A stretch of DNA of 64,000 nucleotides. Source: an uncultured Lachnospiraceae bacterium. GTDB taxonomy: Bacteria > Bacillota > Clostridia > Lachnospirales > Lachnospiraceae. The position numbers were made by a program, and so were the translations under genes. Within the stretch, counting starts at the first letter, position 1, and each line of letters starts with the position of its first letter. The notes under the pieces are model-generated. The model searched no databases and had not been told where the DNA came from. It saw only the letters and a list, made by a program, of their open reading frames with translations. Below are positions 36,244 through 45,292 of this stretch, one piece after another. Location of the stretch: the NCBI GenBank assembly GCA_902781655.1, contig CACZJZ010000003.1, forward strand, positions 62,001 through 126,000, read 5' to 3'.

Positions 36244-38496
36244 GTGGAGCAGGTCACGGGAAGCGTCATCGATATTGTGTACCGGAATGATGCCAACTAT
36301 TATACGGTGTTTGAGGTACAGACGGAGGACGGGACTCTGACCTGCACGGGAAGTCCGGCGTCGATCCGCGTCGGGGAGATCCTCGCCATGACCGGAGAGT
36401 ACCGGATGCATCCGACCTATGGCAGACAGTTTGCCATGGAACGCTTTGAGGTACAGAAGCCGGCCGGGGCGGCGGCAATTCTGCGCTACCTCGGCTCCGG
36501 CGCTGTGCGTGGAATCGGGGAGACCCTGGCGGGCAGGATCGTCAAAAAGTTCGGCGACGATACGCTGACCATCATGGAGGAACAGCCGGAGCGGCTTGCG
36601 GAGATCAAGGGCATCAGTCTCCGGAAGGCGCGGGAGATCGCCGCCGGCATGGAGGAACAGCGGGACAGCCGCGAGGTGTTCATGTACCTCGCGCAGTTCG
36701 GCCTCACCACGGCAATGGCCGGCAAAATATACCGTCGCTATGGGCAGAAGACCTATGAGATTCTTCGCCAGAATCCGTATCAGCTGGCGGAGGACATCGC
36801 CGGGATTGGATTTGCGCGGGCGGATGAAATTGCCACGCGCATGGGCGTGCGGGCGGACTCGGATTTCAGGGTACGCAGCGGCATTCTCTATATACTGTCC
36901 CAGGTGCTGGCGGAGGGCAGCACCTGGATCGCCCGCGGAGAACTGGTGCAGCGGACCGCAGAGATGCTGGGGGTGGAACCATCCTGCGTGGAGATTCAGA
37001 TCGGGAACCTCTCGGTGCAGAGAAAGCTTTTCCAGCGGATGCCGCAGGTATATCCCGCCGATGCCTGGTACCGGGAGCAGCAGATTGCGCGGATGCTGCT
37101 CGATCTGGACAGTGTGCCGCTCTCAGATGGGAGGAGTCCGGAGGAGGTGGAACACAGGATCCGGGAACTGGAGCAGAGCGAACAGATTGCACTCGACGAC
37201 CTGCAGCGCAGCGCCGCCTGCATGGCGGTCAGCCGCGCGGTGCTGCTGATTTCCGGCGGACCGGGCACCGGCAAGACGACGACAATCAACACAATCATCC
37301 GCTATTTTCAGTCGGAGGATATGGAAGTGCTCCTCTGCGCACCGACCGGCCGTGCGGCGCGGCGCATGACGGAGGCCACGGGATATGAGGCGCAGACCAT
37401 CCACCGCCTGCTCGGCGTGCATCCGGTCGGCGAGGAGCTGGATGCAGGCGCGGTGTTTGAGAAAAACCGCGAAAATCCGCTGGAGGCGGACGCCATTATC
37501 GTGGACGAGATGTCCATGGTGGATCTGTTTCTGTTCCATTCTCTGCTGAAGGCAGTGATGCCGGGAACAAGGCTGGTGTGCGTGGGCGATGTGGACCAGC
37601 TGCCGTCAGTGGGACCTGGACAGGTGCTGCGCGACCTGCTGGAGAGCGGCGTCTTTCACAGCGTCCGTCTGACGCGGATCTTCCGGCAGGCAGCGCAGAG
37701 CGACATCGTCATGAACGCGCATGCCATCAATGAGGGCAGACAGATCCGCCTCGACAATCACAGCCGCGATTTTTTCTTTCTGCCCAGGGATAATGCACCG
37801 GTGATTTACAAGCACATGGTACAGCTCATCCGGGACAAGCTGCCGTCCTATGTGCACTGCACTCCCGGAGAAATACAGGTTTTGACGCCGATGCGCAAGG
37901 GCATGCTCGGCGTGGAACAGCTGAACCGGATTCTGCAGGAGACGCTGAATCCGCCGGAGCCGGGGAAAAAAGAATGCCAGCGCGGCGATCTGCTCTTCCG
38001 GGAGGGGGACAAGGTGATGCAGATCCGCAATGATTACAATCTGACATGGGAGATACGCGGACACTATGGCATTCCGGTTGACAAGGGACAGGGCGTGTTC
38101 AACGGCGATTTCGGCATTATCCGGGAAATCAGCGCAGCGGAGCAGAAGGTGACGGTGGTATTTGATGAGAACCGGACCGTGGAATATCCGTTCTCCGCGC
38201 TGGAAGAGCTGGATCTCGCCTATGCGGCCACAGTGCATAAGTCGCAGGGTTCGGAATATCCTGCTGTAATTCTTCCACTGCTGTCGGGACCGCCGGCGCT
38301 GTTCACGCGGAACCTGCTCTATACCGCGGTGACCAGGGCGAAGAGCCTTGTCGTGATCCTCGGAAGCCGCGACACGGTGGAACAGATGATCCGCAATGCG
38401 GGGGACAACCGAAGACGGACGGGACTGGCGGACCGGATCCGCGAACTGGCAGCTGCAGATGCCGGGAACCGGGAGGAGACGCAGCCGGGAAGATGA
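36244..38496 (+). CDS. recD2: ATP-dependent DNA helicase RecD2
   Basis: This superfamily 1B 5'-3' helicase acts in DNA repair without RecBC. The 750-aa protein has an N-terminal OB-like region, tandem helix-hairpin-helix segments (GSGAVRGIGETLAGRIV; LAEIKGISLRKAREI; LAEDIAGIGFARADEIA), Walker A ISGGPGTGKTTTI, the IVDEMSMVD Walker B, VGDVDQLPSVGPG, and the C-terminal motif AATVHKSQGSEYPAV. GTG 36244 is preceded by GGGAGGAG five bases away and gives the normal length; the upstream ATG lies in the mreB terminator. Confidence 0.95.
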   Translation: MEQVTGSVIDIVYRNDANYYTVFEVQTEDGTLTCTGSPASIRVGEILAMTGEYRMHPTYGRQFAMERFEVQKPAGAAAILRYLGSGAVRGIGETLAGRIVKKFGDDTLTIMEEQPERLAEIKGISLRKAREIAAGMEEQRDSREVFMYLAQFGLTTAMAGKIYRRYGQKTYEILRQNPYQLAEDIAGIGFARADEIATRMGVRADSDFRVRSGILYILSQVLAEGSTWIARGELVQRTAEMLGVEPSCVEIQIGNLSVQRKLFQRMPQVYPADAWYREQQIARMLLDLDSVPLSDGRSPEEVEHRIRELEQSEQIALDDLQRSAACMAVSRAVLLISGGPGTGKTTTINTIIRYFQSEDMEVLLCAPTGRAARRMTEATGYEAQTIHRLLGVHPVGEELDAGAVFEKNRENPLEADAIIVDEMSMVDLFLFHSLLKAVMPGTRLVCVGDVDQLPSVGPGQVLRDLLESGVFHSVRLTRIFRQAAQSDIVMNAHAINEGRQIRLDNHSRDFFFLPRDNAPVIYKHMVQLIRDKLPSYVHCTPGEIQVLTPMRKGMLGVEQLNRILQETLNPPEPGKKECQRGDLLFREGDKVMQIRNDYNLTWEIRGHYGIPVDKGQGVFNGDFGIIREISAAEQKVTVVFDENRTVEYPFSALEELDLAYAATVHKSQGSEYPAVILPLLSGPPALFTRNLLYTAVTRAKSLVVILGSRDTVEQMIRNAGDNRRRTGLADRIRELAAADAGNREETQPGR

Positions 38497-38549
38497 GCCG
38501 CGGATCGCAGAGACGTGGCAGTCCGCGGGGCTGCCGGAGAGGGAATGCC

Positions 38550-39380
38550 ATGGGGGAGAAGCGACGGGGCGGAGAGAAAACAACGGATTGTGAGCAGGAA
38601 GCGCGGGGAAATGACACAGAGGGCCTCTGGGGCAGCGTGGGCAAAGGGTTCACGAAGAAGATGCGGCGCGTCGCAAGAGCGGCGGAGGATCTGCTCTATC
38701 CGCGGCGCTGCCCGCTCTGTGACAGACCGGTCAGGCCGTTCGGCAGCCTCATCTGCCGGGAATGTGAGAAGCTGCCGGTGCGGGTAACGGGCAGCACCTG
38801 CCGCCGGTGCGGGAAGGCGCTCGCAGATCCCGCTGCCGAGTACTGCGGCGACTGCCTCCGCACGAGGCACGTCTTTGAGAGCGGCGGAGCGGTCTTTGAA
38901 TATCACAGTATTCAGGGGGCAATCTATCGGTTCAAGTACGATGGCAGGGCGGAGTACGCCGACTGGTTCGGGAGGGAGATGGCCGAAAAGCTCTGCACCA
39001 TGATGCGCCAGGAACGGTGGCGCGCCGATGCGCTGATCCCGGTGCCGCTCTACGAGAAGCGCAGAAAGGAGCGCGGCTACAATCAGGCGGCGCTGCTGGC
39101 ACAGCAGGTCAGCCGCAGGACCGGAATCCCGGTGCGGGAGGATATTCTTGTCCGTGTCCGGGCCACAGCTCCGATGAAGAACAAGTCGCTCGACGACCGC
39201 AGAATCAGCCTGCAAGGCGCTTTTTTTGCCTGTAGTGTTGAAGATAATCGGAAATCCTTTATAATTGTAGATGATATTTTCACGACGGGAGCCACGGTGG
39301 ATGCCTGCGCGGAGGCGCTTTATCATGCCGGGGCTGTTTCTGTGCATTTTCTGACTCTGGCCATCGGCGGAGCCGGGTGA
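38550..39380 (+). CDS. comF: ComF family protein (phosphoribosyltransferase-like)
   Basis: A ComFC-like protein of 276 aa, it has an N-terminal zinc-binding region (YPRRCPLCDRPV, LICRECEKL, CRRCGKAL, YCGDCL) and a C-terminal phosphoribosyltransferase fold (IPVPLYEKRRKERGYNQAALLA; FIIVDDIFTTGATVDACAEAL, the PRPP loop). ComFC assists transformation in competent bacteria. I chose ATG 38550, which has GGAGAGGGA upstream; ATG 38493 overlaps the recD2 stop (ATGA) and is possible through coupling. The first 35 residues are polar and unconserved. It is coupled to the next gene by GTGA. Confidence 0.88.
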   Translation: MGEKRRGGEKTTDCEQEARGNDTEGLWGSVGKGFTKKMRRVARAAEDLLYPRRCPLCDRPVRPFGSLICRECEKLPVRVTGSTCRRCGKALADPAAEYCGDCLRTRHVFESGGAVFEYHSIQGAIYRFKYDGRAEYADWFGREMAEKLCTMMRQERWRADALIPVPLYEKRRKERGYNQAALLAQQVSRRTGIPVREDILVRVRATAPMKNKSLDDRRISLQGAFFACSVEDNRKSFIIVDDIFTTGATVDACAEALYHAGAVSVHFLTLAIGGAG

Positions 39381-39805
39381 ATCTGCTTTTATATCTAAAT
39401 TATATGCTGAATGAAGATAAAATCCGGCTGATGACCCAGCTGGCTTTCTACGAAAAGAAGGAAGGCAAACGGGGCGAGAAGGCCGAGCACTGGTTTCGGG
39501 CCGATTACATTTCGAGGCAGATGCTTGGCACCTTTCTCTGTTCGACGGTAGCGTTTGTCATTCTGTTTCTGGTGTATGCGCTCTATCATCTCGGGGATAT
39601 TCTCACCCGGATTTATACCGTGGATATCTGGTCGGTGGTGCGCAGTGTGCTCGCGGTATACCTGCTGTTTCTTGCAGGCATGCTCGTGATCACATGGTTC
39701 GTCTACTCATACCGCTATCGGAAGGCACAGAAGGGCCTTCGCCGGTATTACAAAATCCTGCGGAAGCTGTCGCAGGAATATGGAGAGGATTCGGAGAATC
39801 GATGA
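39377..39805 (+). CDS. Conserved membrane protein of unknown function (two helices)
   Basis: I do not recognise a named family. The 142-aa product starts with GTG in an overlap with the comF stop; ATG 39404 is an alternative. A polar, Lys/Glu-rich first third is followed by two hydrophobic helices (about residues 51-72 and 85-107) and a basic C-terminal segment (YRYRKAQKGLRRYYKILRKLSQEYGED). Its stop overlaps the next gene's ATG, so comF, this gene and the following membrane gene form a coupled series. Confidence 0.75.
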   Translation: MNLLLYLNYMLNEDKIRLMTQLAFYEKKEGKRGEKAEHWFRADYISRQMLGTFLCSTVAFVILFLVYALYHLGDILTRIYTVDIWSVVRSVLAVYLLFLAGMLVITWFVYSYRYRKAQKGLRRYYKILRKLSQEYGEDSENR

Positions 39806-40917
39806 CAACACTACTGGAAATCCGGGAATACATGAAGAGTATATACAGCAAGTACTCCCAGACGATGACGATGGCGGCAAAATTCTTTATTACCCTGATC
39901 GCCGTCACGCTGATCGGAAGCCGCATCGGCTACAATGAGGAAGTGTCGGGTGCCCTGGTTGCTGTCGTCGTGTCCCTCCTTTCCTCCCTCATTCCGTGGG
40001 GCGGAATCTGCGCGATTCTGGGGCTGGTCATTCTGCTGAATCTATGGGCTGTTTCGATGGAGGTCGCGGCAGTGGGAGCGGTGATCTTCCTGCTTATTTT
40101 CCTGCTGTATTTCCGTTTTTCTCCGGGTGACGGCGTGCTGCTGGTGCTGACGCCGATCTGCTGTGCGTGCGGGATTCCCTATGTGATGCCGCTGGCAGCG
40201 GGGCTGCTGTGTACGCCCGCGGCAGCGGTTCCTGTCTCTTTTGGGTATCTCCTTTACTACTTCATCCACTTTGTATCTGCCAACAGCGCGTCTCTCACGG
40301 GCGGCTCGGGGGACGAGGCGCTGAATTCCGTCACTTTCCTGGCGGATGGCGTTTTCCGCAATCCCACGATGATAGTGATGATTGTGGCGGGCATTGCGGC
40401 GGTGATTCTGGTGTACTATGTGCGCAGGCTGCGCATCGCCAACGCATGGCTGATCGCATCCGGCGCCGGCGCGCTGGTGGAGCTGGTGGTGCTGATCATC
40501 GGCGGTATCCGGTATGACACGGAAATCAACATCGGATTTGCGATTCTGGGCGAATTTATTTCCCTGGCTGTCTGTCTGGCGCTTACATTTATGTTCTTCA
40601 ATCTGGATTATTCCAGGACGGAGAGCCTCCAGTTTGAGGACGACGATTACTACTACTATGTGAAGGCCGTTCCGAAGGTATCCCTGCAGACGCGGGAGCG
40701 CACGGTGAAGAAAATCAACCAGACGAGACGCGTGCGGGAGGATGCGTATCCGGAGGACCTCTACGGGGACGGCTACCAGAGCGGAGAAGAATATCCGGAC
40801 GCGGGGAGCAGCTATGATCCTCCCATGGATGAGGAGAGAGACGGCGCGGATGGCAGATATGCCGACGATGCATCCGACGGATTTCTGGAGGATGGCCGCG
40901 GCGGGTACAGATACTGA
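39802..40917 (+). CDS. Polytopic membrane protein of unknown function
   Basis: The 371-aa protein has roughly eight to nine hydrophobic helices up to about residue 275. These are followed by an acidic, Tyr- and Asp-rich cytoplasmic tail of about 95 residues (FEDDDYYYYVKAVPKVS, then EDAYPEDLYGDGYQSGEEYPD). I do not recognise a transporter signature. It is translationally coupled to the preceding two-helix protein (ATGA) and lies 149 bases before cdaA. The position next to the c-di-AMP synthase locus is suggestive, but a shared role is not shown. Confidence 0.75.
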   Translation: MTTLLEIREYMKSIYSKYSQTMTMAAKFFITLIAVTLIGSRIGYNEEVSGALVAVVVSLLSSLIPWGGICAILGLVILLNLWAVSMEVAAVGAVIFLLIFLLYFRFSPGDGVLLVLTPICCACGIPYVMPLAAGLLCTPAAAVPVSFGYLLYYFIHFVSANSASLTGGSGDEALNSVTFLADGVFRNPTMIVMIVAGIAAVILVYYVRRLRIANAWLIASGAGALVELVVLIIGGIRYDTEINIGFAILGEFISLAVCLALTFMFFNLDYSRTESLQFEDDDYYYYVKAVPKVSLQTRERTVKKINQTRRVREDAYPEDLYGDGYQSGEEYPDAGSSYDPPMDEERDGADGRYADDASDGFLEDGRGGYRY

Positions 40918-41066
40918 TCCGGTCAGATCAGATCAGACCGCGTCCGGCGCCGGCATCCCGCCAGTGTGTCCTCTGGCAGCTGCCGGGCGGAAACAATTTA
41001 GGATGGATGCAGGAGATTACAGGATCGAACGGATTTTAAACATCATCACGGGGAACACAAGAACAG

Positions 41067-41951
41067 ATGATTCAGCTCGCAGCAGGCTCGATACAGAGCT
41101 TTCTTTCAAATACACACTGGCCGGTGATGCGGTGGACTGACATTGTCGAGATTCTGATCATCGCGTTCCTGCTGTATCATATTCTGCTCTGGTTTAAAAA
41201 CACCAGGGCATGGGCGCTTCTGCGGGGGATCATTGTCATTCTGATCTTTGTGTTCGTGGCCTATATTTTCAACATGACCACGATTCTCTGGATTGTGCAG
41301 AATGTCACGGGAATCGCCGTGATTGCGTTTGTCATTATTTTGCAGCCGGAGCTGCGCCGCGCCCTCGAGGAGCTGGGACAGAAGAATCTGCTCACATCTC
41401 TTCTGCCGTTTGACTCCGGCAGCAGGCATGGCTCGCCGGGACTGTTCACGGATCAGACGATCAACGAAATTCTCCGCGCTACGTTTGCCATGGCGCGCGT
41501 GAAGACCGGAGCGCTGATCGTGGTGGAACAGCGGACGCCGCTTCAGCAGTATGAGCGGACCGGCATCGATATCGACGGACTTGTCACAAGCCAGCTTCTC
41601 ATCAATATCTTCGAGAAAAATACGCCTCTGCATGACGGAGCCGTGATTATCCGCGGCGACCGCGTGGTATCTGCGACCTGCTATCTCCCTCTTTCTGAAA
41701 ATAAGCTGGACAAGGAGCTTGGAACCCGCCACCGGGCGGGACTCGGCATTTCCGAGGTGACGGATTCTCTGACGATCATCGTATCTGAGGAGACCGGAAA
41801 GGTGAGTCTTGCGTACAGGGGAAAGCTCACCCGGGATGTCACGGAGATTCAGGTGCGGGACAGTCTGAAGCAGCTGCAGAGCAAGACGCCCGCACCGGAG
41901 GAGAAGAGCCGGGGGCTGTTCGGACTCGGGAGAAGGGAGGACCATGAATAA
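41067..41951 (+). CDS. cdaA: Diadenylate cyclase CdaA
   Basis: This is the membrane-bound synthase of c-di-AMP (294 aa). Three N-terminal helices (about residues 25-90) precede the DAC domain, whose active-site motifs are intact: PLHDGAVIIRGD (DGA) and LGTRHRAGLG (RHR). c-di-AMP controls potassium and osmolyte balance and cell-wall homeostasis in Firmicutes. The downstream genes cdaR (YbbR) and glmM form the conserved cdaA-cdaR-glmM operon; GlmM can inhibit CdaA. The stop overlaps cdaR by eight bases. A short linker SGSRHGSPGLFTD precedes the catalytic core. Confidence 0.96.
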   Translation: MIQLAAGSIQSFLSNTHWPVMRWTDIVEILIIAFLLYHILLWFKNTRAWALLRGIIVILIFVFVAYIFNMTTILWIVQNVTGIAVIAFVIILQPELRRALEELGQKNLLTSLLPFDSGSRHGSPGLFTDQTINEILRATFAMARVKTGALIVVEQRTPLQQYERTGIDIDGLVTSQLLINIFEKNTPLHDGAVIIRGDRVVSATCYLPLSENKLDKELGTRHRAGLGISEVTDSLTIIVSEETGKVSLAYRGKLTRDVTEIQVRDSLKQLQSKTPAPEEKSRGLFGLGRREDHE

Positions 41952-43278
41952 GCACGGGAAGCACCTCCTAAACAATCTCGGACTCCGGATCTGGGCGCTC
42001 GTCATTGCCTGCTTCATGTGGTTCGCTGTGACGACGCAGTCCAATCCCACGACGCAGAAATCGTACAGTAATATTCCGGTCAAACTGACAAACACGGACA
42101 CGATCACCTCGGAAGGGAAAGTGGTGACGGTTCTCGACGGGACCGGTGTCATTTCGACAGTCACCATCCGGGCGCCGCGCTCGGTCACGGACACCCTCGA
42201 TACGGACAATATCAGCGCCACCGCGGATGTCCGTCAGGTACGGGACGACGGAACGGTTCCGGTGTCTTTCACCACAAACCGCTACAGCAGCCAGATCAGC
42301 AGCATCAAGGGGAGCAGCGACACCGTCAGGGTCAGCATTGAAAATCGGAAGACGGGCAACTTTATGCTCCACGCTTCTACGACCGGGACGCCTGCGGAGG
42401 GCTATGTGCAGGGAGACATCACGCTGGACCAGAACCAGATCCGTGTCTCCGGGCCGGAATCCGTGGTCTCGGCCATTGCCTCGGCGGAGGCGGTGGTGGA
42501 TATCGGCAACGCCACCGGTACGATTACGACAAATGTGGATATCCAACTGCTGGATTCCGACGGCAATGCGGTGGATACCAGTTCTCTCACGCTGAATATC
42601 AGTACGGTGAAGGTCACGGTCAGTATTCTGCCGACAAAGGAGGTGCCGGTTTCCGCGTCGGTACAGGGGACGCCGGCGGCCGGCTATATCCAGACAGGCC
42701 AGATCACGACGGAACCACAGACGGTGCTGATTGCGGGCCGGAGTACAGTGCTGAATGAAGTGAGCGCTATCGCCATTCCAGCGGCGGCATTGGATGTGAC
42801 GGGAGCATCGCAGGATGTGACGGTTCAGGTGGATCTGAATGATTATCTGCCGGAGGGAATCCGACTGGCGGACAGCTCCTTTGACGGCATGGTCACGGTC
42901 ACTGCCGCTGTCGGCAGGTCGCAGACGCGGGAGTATGTCGTTCATATGGCGGATATTCAGCTTGTCAACGTCCCTTCGGGGTATCAGGCATCTCTCGTCA
43001 CTGTATCTGACAGTGCCGGAGCAACGGCGTCTCAGGCAGACAGCGGAAAAAATCTGACCCTGCGTTTGTCGGGACTGGGAGATACGCTCGATCAGATCGG
43101 CAGCGGCGATCTGACGATGACTGTCGATGTCGCGGGGCTGATCAAAGACGCCGGGGATGAGGATCTGTCTGGCATGTATTCCGGTCCGGTCGCGGTGAAG
43201 GCGCCTTCCGGCGTCTCGGTGGAAAGCAGTCTTCGGGCAGCGGTCCGTCTGACGGCGGAAGGCAGAGATGGAAACTGA
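41944..43278 (+). CDS. cdaR: YbbR-domain regulator of CdaA
   Basis: The protein (444 aa) has a short cytoplasmic start, one membrane helix (about residues 11-29, LGLRIWALVIACFMWFAVT) and four extracellular YbbR-like repeats of about 85-100 residues. Repeats are seen around PVKLTNTDTITSEGK, GTPAEGYVQGDITLDQNQIRVSGPE, GTPAAGYIQTGQITTEPQTVLIAGR and IQLVNVPSGYQASLV. CdaR binds and modulates CdaA. AAGGGAGG precedes ATG 41944 inside the end of cdaA. The name CdaR here is unrelated to the sugar-diacid regulator at 23890. Confidence 0.93.
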   Translation: MNKHGKHLLNNLGLRIWALVIACFMWFAVTTQSNPTTQKSYSNIPVKLTNTDTITSEGKVVTVLDGTGVISTVTIRAPRSVTDTLDTDNISATADVRQVRDDGTVPVSFTTNRYSSQISSIKGSSDTVRVSIENRKTGNFMLHASTTGTPAEGYVQGDITLDQNQIRVSGPESVVSAIASAEAVVDIGNATGTITTNVDIQLLDSDGNAVDTSSLTLNISTVKVTVSILPTKEVPVSASVQGTPAAGYIQTGQITTEPQTVLIAGRSTVLNEVSAIAIPAAALDVTGASQDVTVQVDLNDYLPEGIRLADSSFDGMVTVTAAVGRSQTREYVVHMADIQLVNVPSGYQASLVTVSDSAGATASQADSGKNLTLRLSGLGDTLDQIGSGDLTMTVDVAGLIKDAGDEDLSGMYSGPVAVKAPSGVSVESSLRAAVRLTAEGRDGN

Positions 43279-43415
43279 CGGTATGGCCGGCATCGATGCC
43301 GCTGGCACAAATGCCCCGATGCGGGAGAAAGCCCATCCGGGTGTTCTCCTGCGGATGCTGCGAAGAAGGCGGCACAGGGGCTAAGGATGAGATATGGCGT
43401 AGTGAGGAGAAAAAT

Positions 43416-44768
43416 ATGGGCAGAATGTTTGGTACGGATGGTGTCAGAGGCGTTGCAAACAGGGAACTGACGCCGCAGTTAGCCATGCAGCTCGGCGAGG
43501 CAGGAGCACTCGTTCTAGCGGAGAATGAGGACGGGCACAGGCCGGTGATCCTGGTGGGATGTGACACGCGTCTGTCCGGGGATATGCTTGCAAACGCCCT
43601 GATGGCCGGCGCCTGTGCAGTCGGCGCCAATGTTGTCTATCTCGGCGTCCTTCCCACACCGGCGGTGGCGTTCCTTGCCAGAACACATCACGCAGATGCG
43701 GGAGTGGTGATCTCGGCCTCTCACAATCCGATGGAATTCAACGGTATTAAATTTTTCGACGGCCAGGGGTATAAGCTGCCGGATGCGAAGGAGGATGAGA
43801 TCCAGGCACTCATCGAATCCGGGATGAAGTCTGTCACATTCCCGACCGGAGAGGGCGTCGGCAGAATCACGTATGATTTTGACATGCGGGAGGAATACAT
43901 CCGGCATGCCATGGAGCTGATTCCGGTGGATCTGCGGGGCATAAAGCTTGTGATGGACTGCGCGGAGGGAGCTTCCTCCTACACGAATGTGGAGGCAGTC
44001 CGCCGGCTGGGCGCTGACCTTGTCACGATTCATACGAACCCGGACGGAACCAACATCAACCGCGCATGCGGCTCCACGCACATGGAGGAACTGCAGAAAC
44101 GTGTGGTGGAGGAAGGCGCGGCGGCCGGTCTTGCCTTTGACGGCGATGCGGACCGGTTTCTCGCAGTCGATGAGAAGGGCAACATCGTGAACGGCGATCA
44201 GATTATGGCGATCGTCGGGAAAAATATGAAGGAGCATGGCACACTGCAGAAGGATACCATTGTCGTGACCGTCATGAGCAATCTCGGATTCTTTCTTATG
44301 GGGAAACGGGAGGGCCTGACCATCGAGCGCACGAAGGTGGGCGACCGCTATGTTCTGGAATGCATGCGGGAGAAGGGCTATAATCTGGGAGGAGAGCAGT
44401 CGGGACATGTTATCTATCTCTCGGAGAACACCACGGGAGACGGCCTGCTGTCGGCGCTGCATCTGCTCCGGGTGATGAAGGAGACGAAAAAGCCGCTGAG
44501 CGAACTCGCCTCCATATGCGAAATGCTGCCGCAGGCGCTGATCAACGCCCATGTGCCGAACGACCGGAAGGAGCACTTCATGGAATATCCTGAGATCGCG
44601 GCAGCCTGCGATGCGCTGGAGAAGGAGTTCGCCGGAGAGGGGCGCGTGCTGATCCGCCCTTCCGGCACGGAGCCGCTGGTTCGTGTTATGATTGAGGGCC
44701 GGGATCAGGAGCGCATCCGGGAGGAGGCGCAGAAACTGGCGGATCTCATCGAGCGAACGATGGGGTAA
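43416..44768 (+). CDS. glmM: Phosphoglucosamine mutase
   Basis: GlmM (450 aa) converts glucosamine-6-phosphate to glucosamine-1-phosphate for UDP-GlcNAc and peptidoglycan synthesis. The start FGTDGVRGVAN, the phosphoserine loop ISASHNPMEFNGIKFF (Ser102), the metal loop FDGDADRFL (Asp242, 244, 246), GGEQSGHVIY and the C-terminal phosphate loop RPSGTEPLVRVMIEG are all intact. ATG 43416 has GAGGAGA five bases upstream; earlier in-frame starts lack support. Third gene of cdaA-cdaR-glmM. Confidence 0.97.
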   Translation: MGRMFGTDGVRGVANRELTPQLAMQLGEAGALVLAENEDGHRPVILVGCDTRLSGDMLANALMAGACAVGANVVYLGVLPTPAVAFLARTHHADAGVVISASHNPMEFNGIKFFDGQGYKLPDAKEDEIQALIESGMKSVTFPTGEGVGRITYDFDMREEYIRHAMELIPVDLRGIKLVMDCAEGASSYTNVEAVRRLGADLVTIHTNPDGTNINRACGSTHMEELQKRVVEEGAAAGLAFDGDADRFLAVDEKGNIVNGDQIMAIVGKNMKEHGTLQKDTIVVTVMSNLGFFLMGKREGLTIERTKVGDRYVLECMREKGYNLGGEQSGHVIYLSENTTGDGLLSALHLLRVMKETKKPLSELASICEMLPQALINAHVPNDRKEHFMEYPEIAAACDALEKEFAGEGRVLIRPSGTEPLVRVMIEGRDQERIREEAQKLADLIERTMG

Positions 44769-44826
44769 GGGCTTGAAAGTGGCGCCGCAAAGAACGCGGC
44801 ACGGGGAAGCAGCTTGAAAGTTTTAC

Positions 44827-44854
44827 TTTCCTTCCCGGGAAAACGGAGTATAAT
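44827..44854 (+). promoter_or_regulatory. Probable promoter of the HPr-like gene
   Basis: A consensus TATAAT (44849-44854) is preceded at 16 bases by a poor -35 (TTTCCT, 44827-44832). The ten-mer GCTTGAAAGT occurs upstream at 44771-44780, and GCTTGAAAGTT starts again at 44812. The leader is about 70 bases. Confidence 0.45.
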
Positions 44855-44933
44855 ACAGGAAACATATAGAAATCCAGACGAAAATGCTATGACGGCATGA
44901 AACCGCTATGCACGCGGCAGGGGTATATGTTCT

Positions 44934-45197
44934 ATGATCAGTCAGAAGGTAACCATTAAGAATCCAACCGGCCTGCACCTCGGGCCCGCCGGCACCCTAT
45001 GCAAGGATGCCATGCTATTCAGATCTCAGATCACGTTTCGCTTTCAAAATACGACTGCAAATGCGAAGAGTGTTCTGAGTGTTCTTGGCGCATGCGTGAA
45101 ATCCGGCGATGAGATCGAGCTGATCTGTAACGGAGAGGACGAGCAGGAGGCCATGGATTTCCTGGTGAAGGAAATCAACAGCGGCCTTGGCGAGTGA
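44934..45197 (+). CDS. HPr-like phosphocarrier with Arg17 replaced by Gly
   Basis: An HPr-fold protein of 87 aa. TGLHLGPAG places the phosphorylatable His at residue 15, but the residue at 17, normally Arg in HPr and important for phosphotransfer, is Gly (codon GGG, one change from CGG). The regulatory Ser region NAKSVLSVLGACVKSGDEIEL is intact. It stands alone, with no enzyme I or PTS permease nearby, and ends at a strong terminator. It may be a regulatory or degenerate HPr paralogue; general PTS phosphocarrier function is therefore uncertain. Confidence 0.88.
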   Translation: MISQKVTIKNPTGLHLGPAGTLCKDAMLFRSQITFRFQNTTANAKSVLSVLGACVKSGDEIELICNGEDEQEAMDFLVKEINSGLGE

Positions 45198-45210
45198 GAG
45201 AACGATCCGA

Positions 45211-45255
45211 CAGAAAAAGGGGCTGATCCGTTGACCGGGTCAGCCCCTTTTTCTG
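45211..45255 (+). terminator. Strong terminator/hairpin between the HPr-like gene and leuA
   Basis: A perfect 16-base stem (45211-45226 with 45240-45255; core GGGGCTGA/TCAGCCCC) has A-run and T-run flanks. It lies 13 bases after the HPr stop and only 37 bases before the leuA start, with no evident promoter in between. Confidence 0.9.
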
Positions 45256-45292
45256 CCGGAAATCAGTTTCTGCTGAAAAGAGAGGAGTCAGA

